Both the position numbers and the translations under genes were made by a program. This document shows, piece by piece, positions 6,073-12,953 of a stretch of DNA of 20,833 bases. This DNA comes from a virus. The stretch's first letter is position 1. Every line of letters starts with the position of its first letter. A model generated the notes under the pieces. It ran no database searches. It worked only from the letters and a program-made list of their open reading frames with translations, and had not been told where the DNA came from. The stretch spans positions 1 to 20,833 of IMG/VR virus record IMGVR_UViG_3300029258_004609. The stretch is one strand, 5' to 3'.

Positions 6073-6832
6073 CGATAACCTCCAGGTATTTTGACTTGAT
6101 ACGCTCAAACGCCTCCCACTCGTATTTCTGCCGCAGGAGATGCGCGCGCAGCTTGAGAGACTCAGCGATGACCTCCGGCTCTTTTTCAGCCCGTACAAAC
6201 CGCTCTGCGCCCCCGAACACGGCCTTGTGCAGATCGCAGGCCGGGTTGGGTATTACGAACCGGTCCTCCAGCTCAGGCTCCGCGTCCTCCAGCTCAGGCT
6301 CCGCGTCCTCCGCGTCCTCCGCGTCCTCCGCGCTCTCCCTCTTTTTGGGTTTGGAGATAATGACGATATTGACGATACCGCGCCTTTCCAGAGAGTGCAG
6401 GGCCTGTTGAAAGCTGTTGAACAGCAGGCTTGGAGAGATCTGGTGTATATACCGGTAAATCGCTAACTCGCTCCACTTGAAATCGTGGTTTTGTGTGTAG
6501 ACCAGGTTGGCTATTTCCCAGGCGCAGCCGAACCTGCCCAGACTCTGCGCCAGCACCTCCCGGGCGTGGAAGTTCCTGCCCAGGATATGGCTGTACCTGG
6601 CCATAACTAGGGAGTCCTGAATGATCTGGTCATCGTCGGGCCAGCCCAGCTCGAATATAGATATGAACCGGTAGCGCTTTTGGAGCTTCTCAAGCGCGCC
6701 CTGGATGCACGACTGGTCCCAGGGGTCTAGCCACACACTTCCAAATGACCGCGTTTTCTCGCGGACCCGGTCATAGTCTATCTCCTGGCCAAATCCGTCA
6801 GGGTCACGGATTAGGTAGGGTATTCTCGCCAT
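6038..6832 (-). CDS. Hypothetical protein with possible winged-helix segment and acidic repeats
   Basis: A 264-aa protein. ATG 6832 is preferred over a GTG nine bases earlier because that GTG directly abuts the GGGAGG ribosome site. Residues about 75-160 are helical and end in a segment (ELAIYRYIHQISPSLLFNSF, then a helix and RRGIVNIVIIS) that looks like a winged helix with a beta wing, suggesting DNA binding. Residues about 165-190 are acidic repeats of EDA and EDAEPEL, encoded by tandem DNA repeats. The C-terminal 70 residues are helical and charged. It sits just upstream of the polymerase, so a replication-initiation or loader role is possible. No Walker or other catalytic motif is visible. 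Confidence 0.8.
   Translation of the reverse strand: MARIPYLIRDPDGFGQEIDYDRVREKTRSFGSVWLDPWDQSCIQGALEKLQKRYRFISIFELGWPDDDQIIQDSLVMARYSHILGRNFHAREVLAQSLGRFGCAWEIANLVYTQNHDFKWSELAIYRYIHQISPSLLFNSFQQALHSLERRGIVNIVIISKPKKRESAEDAEDAEDAEPELEDAEPELEDRFVIPNPACDLHKAVFGGAERFVRAEKEPEVIAESLKLRAHLLRQKYEWEAFERIKSKYLEVIDGQSKAPQSNA
6264..6332 (-). repeat. In-frame tandem repeats: two 21-mers and three 9-mers
   Basis: Two perfect 21-base copies (6264-6284 and 6285-6305) are followed by three perfect copies of TCCTCCGCG (6306-6332). Read leftward they encode (EDA)x3 followed by the seven-residue unit EDAEPEL twice, inside the gene at 6038-6832. All unit lengths are multiples of three, so copy-number change would lengthen or shorten an acidic linker without breaking the frame. 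Confidence 0.9.
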
Positions 6833-7145
6833 CTTGCTCACCTCCCTTATAGTTTTTGTTGCCTATTACCTTGTAGGTGTAGCCCTCTTCTAACAGACCC
6901 TGGTAGCTCACGAGGACCGATTCAACAACGTGGGTCTTGTGCGACTTGGGTGATTTGGTTGATTTCTCCAGCACCAGGAGATCGTACCCCTGTTGGAGGG
7001 CCCGCCGACGGAGCTCCTCGGCCACGTAATCGACGCGCTGGCGCAGGTTCAGCCCCACGATGTTGGGCCGGGGCACGACGATTGTCGTGTGCGCAAAATC
7101 CTCAATAGTGTGAACACCCATTACTATGCCCTTCTTGCCGCCCAT
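6804..7145 (-). CDS. Hypothetical protein
   Basis: A 113-aa protein. ATG 7145 has GGAGGGG about five bases upstream. The N-terminus is mixed beta (KKGIVMGVHTIEDF, TTIVVPRPNIVGL), followed by a helix (QRVDYVAEELRRRALQQG), a beta segment (YDLLVLEKS) and a Lys/Ser-rich loop (TKSPKSHKT). The alternation suggests a small alpha/beta domain, but no nucleotide-binding or metal motif is seen. It overlaps the next gene by 29 nt. Family not recognised. Confidence 0.75.
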   Translation of the reverse strand: MGGKKGIVMGVHTIEDFAHTTIVVPRPNIVGLNLRQRVDYVAEELRRRALQQGYDLLVLEKSTKSPKSHKTHVVESVLVSYQGLLEEGYTYKVIGNKNYKGGEQDGENTLPNP

Positions 7146-7154
7146 GTTCCCCTC

Positions 7155-7592
7155 CTATTGTTTAGGTTGCCTACCGGTTAATGCCCCGGCAAGTGAATTG
7201 TATTGCCGCATGTATTCAGATAATTTTTCCATGACGCGGATCTGGCCAAGGTCCTGGCCGTCCGGGTCCACAAGATAGGTCCGGTAATCGCCCGCCTGCG
7301 CCAGCTCGATGACCTTTTGACACAGAAGGAGCGCGTCCAGGGCGATGCCGATCTGTTGAGGATCGCCCAGCTTGGCCTTGGCCTCCTCGGACGCGTGGCG
7401 CTGCTGCAGCTTGAGCCGGACCTCCTTGTGGTTGAAACTCTTGATTTTGAACAGTGCCCCCTTGACGATGACGTGCTCGCCCTTTTGGAAGAGAGAGCCC
7501 TGGGCCTCCTGAGCTTCCTGGGCCTCCTCCTGGGGTTCCCGTTGAAAGGGTCCCCCCTCGGGCGTGAGTATAATGGGATCTTGCTCGTGCAT
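7155..7592 (-). CDS. Hypothetical protein with small beta-barrel-like segment
   Basis: A 145-aa protein. ATG 7592 has AAGGAG seven bases upstream, and the gene lies one base from the upstream stop. Residues about 18-32 are a Gln/Glu/Ala repeat tract (EEAQEAQEAQG). Residues 35-60 (KGEHVIVKGALFKIKSFNH, then EVRLKL) look like a small SH3/KOW-type beta unit, a pattern common in short phage proteins of unknown function. The rest is helical (IALDALLLCQKVIELAQAG). It is nine bases from the next gene and clearly part of the same operon. Confidence 0.77.
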   Translation of the reverse strand: MHEQDPIILTPEGGPFQREPQEEAQEAQEAQGSLFQKGEHVIVKGALFKIKSFNHKEVRLKLQQRHASEEAKAKLGDPQQIGIALDALLLCQKVIELAQAGDYRTYLVDPDGQDLGQIRVMEKLSEYMRQYNSLAGALTGRQPKQ

Positions 7593-7593
7593 T

Positions 7594-8058
7594 TTAGTCT
7601 CCTTTTGCTGCGCGGATTAGGTTGTCGAGTCGGGACACATACTCATGTCTGGTTATACTGAAATCCTCTTCTATGTCATACCGTATGTTCTCAACCCCCT
7701 CTATCAGCCGGTCGAGGCGGGATTGCACTTCAGCTATCCTAAGACCGTTTGCCGCTACGTTGTCCCGCCACATGTCCCTCTCCCGCTCGCACTCTGCAAG
7801 TCGCTCGCTCATAGTAAGCATCGTGCTCTCGATGGTGCTCTTTTCCTGCTCACACTCCGCAAGCCGGGCGCGGAGGTCGTTTACTGCTAGCTCCATCCTG
7901 TGTACCGCGCTAGGCTTTGGAGCTGGAATCTCCAGATGGTTTTCAAACGGTATGTTTCCGCTACCACCGCAGCGGAGGCATGTTTGGTTTTCAATTCCGC
8001 AAACGGTCCAATTTGGTAGATTGATGAAACCTCTGCCATCACAATATGGGCATTTCAT
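7594..8058 (-). CDS. DnaJ-type zinc-finger (CxxCxGxG) coiled-coil protein
   Basis: A 154-aa protein starting at ATG 8058 with GGGGAGGA upstream. It begins with two CxxCxGxG motifs, CPYCDGRG (3-10) and CLRCGGSG (27-34), the unit that makes a zinc site in DnaJ; full DnaJ has four such motifs and two sites. An extra Cys20 lies between them. Residues about 50-105 are a heptad-rich coiled coil, with a second helical segment to the end. The next gene upstream encodes a J domain that lacks any zinc finger, so the two products may act together as a divided Hsp40-like co-chaperone. Single CxxCxGxG pairs also occur in unrelated phage proteins, so the partnership is inferred from adjacency. Confidence 0.82.
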   Translation of the reverse strand: MKCPYCDGRGFINLPNWTVCGIENQTCLRCGGSGNIPFENHLEIPAPKPSAVHRMELAVNDLRARLAECEQEKSTIESTMLTMSERLAECERERDMWRDNVAANGLRIAEVQSRLDRLIEGVENIRYDIEEDFSITRHEYVSRLDNLIRAAKGD

Positions 8059-8072
8059 CTCTCGTCCTCCCC

Positions 8073-8744
8073 TCAGGTTGAGGTTGACGTGTAGGTGAAT
8101 GTGGAGCTCGTGCCCAGGTCCAGCTTGTGGAACATGGCATCTCGGCCCTCCTTGTCAGTCCGATATGTGTAGAGCTCCAATAGTGCCATGGCCATTTCAA
8201 GAACCTCGACCTGTTCTGTAAGGTTGAACTTGCGCGTGTGCAGGGCCTTCCGGTCGTTCTCTATCAGGCTCTGGAGAAGATCCACATCCCCTGGAGCGCC
8301 CTCCCACTCGAGACGCTCGCTGACCTCCTCAAGCGCCTCCAGGAGATTGTCCACGTTGTCGAGCTGCTTTTCATTGTCTCTCGCCTGTTTGTCGAGCGCC
8401 TTGATAGAGGCATCAACCAGATCCCGGAACTTGAGAGAGTCAAACGGCGTGTTGCGAACGGTGCTCTGGAAGGCGGTCAACATGGCATCCCGGGCGCGCG
8501 CCTTGATACGGTCCTCCCGCGTCTCTGTGGCCGAGCCCACATTGCCGGTCGTGTCGTACTCGTGCTTGAGCTCCGGGTCGGACAGCGTGGCATAGGCGAC
8601 GCGAACCGTGTTGAATGCGTCCGCGCTCCCGCCCAGATCAGGGTGAGACCGTTTGGCCTGGGCTCTAAAGGCGGCCCGCAACTCCTCGCGCGAGTAAGTC
8701 TGGCCCCGCTTGAGACCCAGGGCCGCGTACAGGTCTGTGTTCAT
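8073..8744 (-). CDS. J-domain (DnaJ-like) co-chaperone protein
   Basis: A 223-aa protein. Residues 1-65 are a J domain: DLYAALGL at the start, helix II ending AKRSHPDLGG with the essential HPD at 34-36, helix III AFNTVRVAYATLSDP, and a final EYDTTG. J domains stimulate the ATPase of Hsp70 (DnaK). There is no Gly/Phe-rich region, zinc finger or DnaJ C-terminal domain. Residues 80-205 are helical, with coiled-coil character (KQLDNVDNLLEALEEVSERL). ATG 8744 overlaps the upstream stop as ATGA (8741-8744), and AAGGA is upstream. It probably recruits host DnaK to a phage process such as replication or assembly. The target is unknown. Confidence 0.9.
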   Translation of the reverse strand: MNTDLYAALGLKRGQTYSREELRAAFRAQAKRSHPDLGGSADAFNTVRVAYATLSDPELKHEYDTTGNVGSATETREDRIKARARDAMLTAFQSTVRNTPFDSLKFRDLVDASIKALDKQARDNEKQLDNVDNLLEALEEVSERLEWEGAPGDVDLLQSLIENDRKALHTRKFNLTEQVEVLEMAMALLELYTYRTDKEGRDAMFHKLDLGTSSTFTYTSTST

Positions 8745-8980
8745 GCGAGATCCTTTTTGCGGGCGAGCCAGTCCGGGATGTGAACCTCAATCTTGGGCGT
8801 GCCCATGTAGTGCTCGGCTGGTGATATGTAATCGATCTCGATCTGGCTCCGGGGTAGCCAGACCTCATCCCCGGGCTCCCAGCTCTCCTCCCGGAACAGG
8901 ATAGCGCCCGAGGAGTCATCCGCACCTGTGATAGCAACCTGGTAGCCTATAAAACTGAGCATGGTTAGACTGCTGTACAT
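8741..8980 (-). CDS. Conserved small phage protein of unknown function
   Basis: A 79-aa protein. ATG 8980 is chosen because AAGGAGG lies eight to nine bases upstream; a GTG at 8989 falls within the ribosome site. The body (AILFREESWEPGDEVWLPRS) and the end (VHIPDWLARKKDLA) match a common small phage protein pattern, a beta hairpin with a Trp-Leu/Ile-Pro turn and a C-terminal xxPxWLAxKKxL helix. Its function is not known to me. It is coupled by ATGA to the J-domain gene and starts one base after the nuclease stop. Confidence 0.8.
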   Translation of the reverse strand: MYSSLTMLSFIGYQVAITGADDSSGAILFREESWEPGDEVWLPRSQIEIDYISPAEHYMGTPKIEVHIPDWLARKKDLA

Positions 8981-8981
8981 A

Positions 8982-9713
8982 TTATCCACCTCCTTGTAAA
9001 GCGTTGCGTATGTTTTTTGCCATCTTCTTGCCGATGCCTGGTATGGCCTGTAGCTCCTTCTCGTCCGCTAGTACGAGGTCCAGGATGCTCGTGAAGTGGC
9101 TCTCCATTGTCTTTGCGCGCTCCCAGCCCACGCCGGGCAACTGCTGGAGGATGCGCCTCAAAAGCGTCGGCTTCTTGAGCCCGATGCTCTGACCCATGGG
9201 CACGTTGGTCTGGAATCGCAGGTGGCTCTTGTGCTCTGACCAGTCCTTTTGCCACCACCTATACAACCCCAGCAACCAGTGGCAGGATGCCTGGATAGTA
9301 TCGGAGCGCCAGACATGCACCCCACACAACACCTCAAGCGTGTTCAGATAGTTTATAATATCCCTGGTCATGTAAGCGCGCTTCCCATGGCACAGCGGCC
9401 TCCAGGACCCCTTACGGTATGTCTGGAGGACGCCCTCCACGGGATCGGTGCGCCAAATGCCCTCAACAAGGATGTAGACCACCTGGTAACGGCTCACGAG
9501 ACCGACAAGCTGGTGACCTGACAGCCTGCCATCCTCCATGGATTGTATAAGGTCATGGATGCGTTTGCGCTCGACGCCCACTGGAACGGGTCCATCCGGG
9601 CCGTTGCCAAAGAACCGGGCATCGCCGTATTTCAAACGCTCGACGTTGACCAGGTCCTTGGGCAGGTGTTTGGACAGCTCGACAGCCCCTATCCGATCAT
9701 CGATGTCGATCAT
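8982..9713 (-). CDS. ERCC4/XPF-family structure-specific nuclease with C-terminal HhH
   Basis: A 243-aa protein starting at ATG 9713 with GGAGAG upstream. The N-terminal half has the XPF/Mus81 nuclease core: GD at 30-31, the signature ERK at 48-50 in VGVERKRIHDL, Asp54, and a SMEDGRLSGHQ segment followed by a hydrophobic strand (YQVVYILVEG). The C-terminal 60 residues form a double helix-hairpin-helix domain with LPGVGWERA and IPGIGKKMAKNI. Family members cut flaps, forks and recombination branches and usually act as dimers. There is no helicase domain, so it resembles the short archaeal XPF form and stand-alone phage versions. It sits beside the recombination genes, which suggests branch resolution during phage replication. 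Confidence 0.93.
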   Translation of the reverse strand: MIDIDDRIGAVELSKHLPKDLVNVERLKYGDARFFGNGPDGPVPVGVERKRIHDLIQSMEDGRLSGHQLVGLVSRYQVVYILVEGIWRTDPVEGVLQTYRKGSWRPLCHGKRAYMTRDIINYLNTLEVLCGVHVWRSDTIQASCHWLLGLYRWWQKDWSEHKSHLRFQTNVPMGQSIGLKKPTLLRRILQQLPGVGWERAKTMESHFTSILDLVLADEKELQAIPGIGKKMAKNIRNALQGGG

Positions 9714-9716
9714 GGG

Positions 9717-10085
9717 CTACTCTCCACTATAGCCGAGAAGCCGGGACTCGGCCTGTTGGCAGTGAGTCCAGTATAGCCCACAGACCCAGGGCGACAGGGT
9801 GAACTTGTACCTCGCAGCCTCAGCGTGAACGACATAAGCCGGGCGGAACACCATACAAGTCGTCCTGCACCACTGGCTCACGTTTGCATGGCACCGTTTG
9901 GGGTACACAAGGTCCTCCTGGTTGAACCAGCTAAGAAGCGCTGTAGCCTCAGCCTCAGTCCAGCGTGTGCCAAGGATGCTCTCCAGGATGTGGTTGAGAT
10001 AGGCCACGCTGACCTGGCAGCTGAGAACCCGAGATCCCATCATCTCGTACCGGTCCATCAATTCGGTCACTGTTTTCTTATCCAC
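9717..10085 (-). CDS. Cys-containing hypothetical protein
   Basis: A 122-aa protein. The frame is open to 10313 but the upstream part overlaps the ATPase gene. The strong AGGAGG at 10094-10099 places the start at GTG 10085 (spacing 9) or TTG 10088 (spacing 6); GTG is chosen. Residues 25-55 resemble a helical segment (AYLNHILESILGTRWTEAEA). The C-terminal half contains several Cys and Trp residues (CHANVSQWCRTTC, SPWVCGLYWTHC). A metal site is possible but its spacing matches no family I know. It is three bases upstream of the XPF-type nuclease and likely co-translated with it. Confidence 0.72.
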   Translation of the reverse strand: MDKKTVTELMDRYEMMGSRVLSCQVSVAYLNHILESILGTRWTEAEATALLSWFNQEDLVYPKRCHANVSQWCRTTCMVFRPAYVVHAEAARYKFTLSPWVCGLYWTHCQQAESRLLGYSGE

Positions 10086-10098
10086 CAATTTCCACCTC

Positions 10099-10911
10099 CT
10101 AGAACATGTAGGCCTCACAGTCCTCGGGGTCCATCTTGGCGAGAACTGACATTTGCACATGTTCAAAGTTGCACGTGTTGCGGTTGTTGAACTCGCACCC
10201 CTCAAGGGCAGGATTGTGTCGGCAGCTAATAATCCTGCACGCGTAGGAATCGAGTACGGGATCGTCGTCCTCGGACAACTCTGCGCGCCCGTAACGGTGC
10301 ATCTCGGCGACAACCTGAACTATAAAGCCCAGATTGGAGAAGCCAGCCCGCTCGTACCCGCCATTCCATTTGTCGTTCGTGTATTCCTTCTTGCTCTTGC
10401 CTATGAGGATGATGTTCTTATCACTCTCGTACGCGGCCTTGAGGAATGCGTCGTATTCGGCGTTGACCGGGCCGTAATGGAACGGTTTGACCTGGGTCAA
10501 TTTCCCCAGCCGGGCGAGCCGTATCAGTTCCCAGATCTCGGTCTCAGTGTCCGCGACAATAGTTTTGAGATCAGGTATGGCCAGAAGCTTGTACCAGGAC
10601 TGCGTGAGCCTGAGCCACTCCGCGAGCGCGCCATCCGCCACAGGAGCGCCGTCCTTGAACGTCATGGGCTTGGAGAAGCGCCTGTGAAAGATAGTCTTGC
10701 CCGAGCCCCGGAATTTGTCGATCACGCCCTCGTCGCCCACGTCAAAATTTATGTAGGCGAGCGGGTCTGGCGCTGACAGTGCAAAGTGAGTTTTGCCCTG
10801 TTTTTCCCTCCCAGACAGACTCATTATCAGGCGGTTCTTCAGTCCAGGATCCTCATCTGTGAACCCGGCCGCCTTCATTTGTTGTTCAAAGGACTGCATC
10901 GACATTGCCAT
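10099..10911 (-). CDS. Sak4-like RecA-fold ATPase (putative recombinase)
   Basis: A 270-aa protein. ATG 10911 is chosen from GGAGAAAGG a few bases upstream; the open frame extends further. GREKQGKT at 34-41 is the Walker A loop, followed by a strand ending NFDVGDEG. The Walker B strand is LKTIVADTETE, with Asp121. Further on come KNIILIGKSKKEY and GFIVQVVAEM strands. This is the pattern of phage AAA_24/Sak4 proteins, short RecA-like ATPases that promote single-strand annealing with an SSB partner. Unlike typical members, the C-terminus holds four Cys (CRIISC then CEF and NTC, C-x4-C-x8-C-x7-C), possibly binding zinc. Neighbours are a Cas4-like nuclease and an SSB-like candidate, supporting a recombination role. 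Confidence 0.87.
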   Translation of the reverse strand: MAMSMQSFEQQMKAAGFTDEDPGLKNRLIMSLSGREKQGKTHFALSAPDPLAYINFDVGDEGVIDKFRGSGKTIFHRRFSKPMTFKDGAPVADGALAEWLRLTQSWYKLLAIPDLKTIVADTETEIWELIRLARLGKLTQVKPFHYGPVNAEYDAFLKAAYESDKNIILIGKSKKEYTNDKWNGGYERAGFSNLGFIVQVVAEMHRYGRAELSEDDDPVLDSYACRIISCRHNPALEGCEFNNRNTCNFEHVQMSVLAKMDPEDCEAYMF

Positions 10912-11539
10912 TGTAGCCTTTCTCCAGCATTGCGCGTGCATTGAGCTCCAACATGGCCCAGTTGTTTTCAAGCTCTAGCTGGTCTATGTCCTCATTGTAG
11001 GAAATGCGGACCTGTTTATAAAGCGGACCTGATCCGGCGTAGTCCCCGTTTAAGTGCAAAATACGGTAGATGACTGTCCGTAAACCCATACCGTACAGGT
11101 ATCCCTGGGCTTGTACTTTGTACCGCCACACATCCAAGGGAGATTTTTTGACACTCTGCCAGGTGCACTTGTACTCCTCCAGGACGGGCTCATTGCTGGG
11201 CTCGATCAACCAACAATCATTGCCGTAATCCCACACGCCAGGGTCGAACCCGAACCCGTCAGGGCTGAATACTATAACGCCCTTTTGCTGCTCGGGCGGC
11301 CTGGGCACACACCGCTCGGCGTATGCGCGGCTCAGAACATCCTCCCAGATGAAACCGGCCTCGGCCGCGACGTCCAGCTCCCAGTGTGATGTGGAGTCGC
11401 TACCGTACACCCCCTTGAGCTTCAACGTCTGGGCGATGTACCGCATCACGTCTGTGAGGTGGACAGTGCCGGGCTCTGCTGACCGGTCAACTCCGGACCC
11501 GTTCGGTGTGAACCTTGTTAGGGTTTTGTGGATTTGCAT
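10886..11539 (-). CDS. PD-(D/E)XK nuclease, Cas4/RecB-like exonuclease
   Basis: A 217-aa protein with GGGAGGA just before ATG 11539. An N-terminal helical segment (ELDVAAEAGFIWEDVL) supplies the usual early Glu. The core has FSPDGFGFDPGVWD with Asp99, then LEEYKCTW with Glu122 and Lys124 (the ExK of PD-(D/E)XK), and QAQGYLYGMG with Gln143/Tyr147, matching the QxxxY motif of the Cas4/RecB group. The three- or four-Cys iron-sulphur cluster of Cas4/AddB is not evident. It overlaps the Sak4-like gene by 26 nt. Phage exonucleases next to annealing proteins process ends for recombination, so the pair probably works together. Confidence 0.86.
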   Translation of the reverse strand: MQIHKTLTRFTPNGSGVDRSAEPGTVHLTDVMRYIAQTLKLKGVYGSDSTSHWELDVAAEAGFIWEDVLSRAYAERCVPRPPEQQKGVIVFSPDGFGFDPGVWDYGNDCWLIEPSNEPVLEEYKCTWQSVKKSPLDVWRYKVQAQGYLYGMGLRTVIYRILHLNGDYAGSGPLYKQVRISYNEDIDQLELENNWAMLELNARAMLEKGYNGNVDAVL

Positions 11540-12015
11540 TGTCTCCTCCCCAGGAACCCCTGTTCCACCCTGCGTAGCTCGGCCTCGGTCTCATGAAGCC
11601 TGTATTTTGTGTGGTCGAGGTCTTGTTCGAGCTTGCGGATCGTTTCCCGCAGCGCGGCATTGTCGTGCAGCACGTGCGACATGTGATCGCGCTCGGCATC
11701 CAGAATACGCTCCAGATCGGCGAACGACTCCTGGAATTTGTCCCGGTCGTGCTGGGCCTGTTTTAGTTGCGCCTCCAAACGGCGCTGCTCCACGCGCATC
11801 CGGCCGTACTTTTTGGGGGGCGGGTCCTCGTCGAATGTAAGCGTGCCCTGGATGTACTGGTCAAGGGTCATGTCATTCTCGCGCTCCGGGGCCACAAGGT
11901 CGTTGAAGCGCTCCGCCACAACATCCTCATCCTCCGAGGACTTTGAACCCACAACGGTGAAAATCAGCCGCTCCCCGGGCTGAACTCCAAACACGTATTC
12001 AGAGTCGTTTCCCAT
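11518..12015 (-). CDS. Coiled-coil hypothetical protein
   Basis: A 165-aa protein starting at ATG 12015 with AAGGA upstream. The first 65 residues look like a small mixed domain (EYVFGVQPGERLIFTVVG), followed by an acidic loop and a PPPKK turn. Residues about 72-155 are one long heptad-rich coiled coil full of Arg, Glu, Leu and Gln. It overlaps the nuclease gene by 22 nt. A scaffolding or oligomerisation role in the recombination module is conceivable, but there is no direct evidence. Confidence 0.78.
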   Translation of the reverse strand: MGNDSEYVFGVQPGERLIFTVVGSKSSEDEDVVAERFNDLVAPERENDMTLDQYIQGTLTFDEDPPPKKYGRMRVEQRRLEAQLKQAQHDRDKFQESFADLERILDAERDHMSHVLHDNAALRETIRKLEQDLDHTKYRLHETEAELRRVEQGFLGRRQCKSTKP

Positions 12016-12036
12016 TTTAGTTCCTTTCCAGGAGAT

Positions 12037-12061
12037 GGGCGGAGCGCGGATGCGCTCGCCC
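12037..12061 (-). terminator. Small GC-rich hairpin between two leftward genes (weak terminator or mRNA element)
   Basis: GGGCGGAGCGC (12037-12047) pairs with GCGCTCGCCC (12052-12061) around a four-base loop, with one bulged base. It lies in the 64-base gap after the stop of the gene at 12080-12949. No U run follows, so it is at best a pause or attenuation site; it could also shield a processed mRNA end. Confidence 0.4.
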
Positions 12062-12079
12062 TCCCCGGCCGGTTATAGG

Positions 12080-12949
12080 TTATCCCAGACTTACAACGCC
12101 GCCCTCAAAGGACCAGGGCCGCGCATCATCAGACAGGAAGCCCTCATCATAGCAGCGCTTGAGGACCTTGTTACGGTTGGGTGTGTTAGCCCCGAGGTGA
12201 CGGAACACCTGCGTGGGGATCTGCTTGGCCTCGACCTGGCCGTCGTTGTCAGCCAGAACAGCCATCATGGCCTCCTCGGCGATAGAGTCGATGTCGTCAG
12301 AGGCCGGAGCCTCAGCAGCCTCGGGTTCCTCCTCCTTGGCAGGTTTGGCAGCGGGCTTGGCGGCAGGCTTACTCCCCGGCTTACCACCCGGTTTACCAGC
12401 AGCCTTAGGTGCGGCCTTGCCCTTGGCCTTGCTCTTGCCCTCGCCGGGCAGATAGTTGATCTTTGTGGCCTCCAGAGCGGTGACCTTCTTCTCGCTCCCA
12501 TCCTCCTGGATAGTGGCCAGGTCCTGGTAGTGGTTGGCGTTGCGCATCACGTGGATGCCGAGCCCGTCCAGGACCTGGATCTCACCCGCGTCGAGCTTGT
12601 CCAGCAGCTCCTGGGGAAGGCCCGCGTCCTTGAGGCTCTTGAGGAAGATCATCATTTTGCACTTGGCATTGATGGTCTGATTCTCGGGGTCGCTAAGCCC
12701 GATGAGTTCGAGACCGTCCTCGCTCGCACCAAAGAGCTCGGTGCTGCCCACGCGCATGTACTCCTTGCCGTTGCTGCCCGTGGCATCCATCGTGTACTCC
12801 AGACACAAGCCCACGAACGGATCGCCAGCGATGTTGCCATTCTTGTCGGTGAACTGGTGCTCGACAAACCTGGCAGTGTTGATGCAAATGTCGGTGTCGT
12901 CCAGAAACTCGATGACGACTGCCTTGTCCGGATTAAGACTTAATCCCAT
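12080..12949 (-). CDS. Two-domain protein with Lys/Pro/Ala linker, candidate ssDNA-binding partner
   Basis: A 289-aa protein. ATG 12949 has GAGGAG eight bases upstream and lies four bases from the helicase stop. Residues 1-140 are beta-rich (FVGLCLEYTMDA, KEYMRVGSTELFG), with conserved-looking GASEDGLELIGL and LDGLGIHV blocks. Residues about 170-217 are a disordered linker of KPGGKPGSKPAAK-type repeats turning acidic. Residues 220-289 look like a winged helix (AEEAMMAVLADN, then QVFRHLG, KVLKRCYDEGFL, and a final beta wing). Similar two-part proteins sit beside Sak4-type ATPases in other phages, in my recollection, and an SSB-like role would suit the context. No OB-fold signature is clear enough to assert this. 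Confidence 0.8.
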   Translation of the reverse strand: MGLSLNPDKAVVIEFLDDTDICINTARFVEHQFTDKNGNIAGDPFVGLCLEYTMDATGSNGKEYMRVGSTELFGASEDGLELIGLSDPENQTINAKCKMMIFLKSLKDAGLPQELLDKLDAGEIQVLDGLGIHVMRNANHYQDLATIQEDGSEKKVTALEATKINYLPGEGKSKAKGKAAPKAAGKPGGKPGSKPAAKPAAKPAKEEEPEAAEAPASDDIDSIAEEAMMAVLADNDGQVEAKQIPTQVFRHLGANTPNRNKVLKRCYDEGFLSDDARPWSFEGGVVSLG

Positions 12950-12953
12950 GGTG

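Noticed and set aside
8238-8783. A 181-residue rightward open frame opposite the J-domain gene
   Set aside because: The leftward frame contains an unmistakable J domain with HPD; the antisense frame has no motif and no ribosome site.
10886-11539. Cas4 protein as part of a CRISPR system
   Set aside because: Only the nuclease core motifs match; the Fe-S cysteines of Cas4 are not evident, and no cas1, cas2 or repeat array is nearby. The context is phage recombination.
12035-12943. A 302-residue rightward open frame opposite the two-domain protein gene
   Set aside because: It is the mirror of a GC-rich gene on the other strand, has a low-complexity Leu/Val/Gly composition and no ribosome site in keeping with its neighbours. 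The leftward gene has a good start, domain structure and operon spacing.
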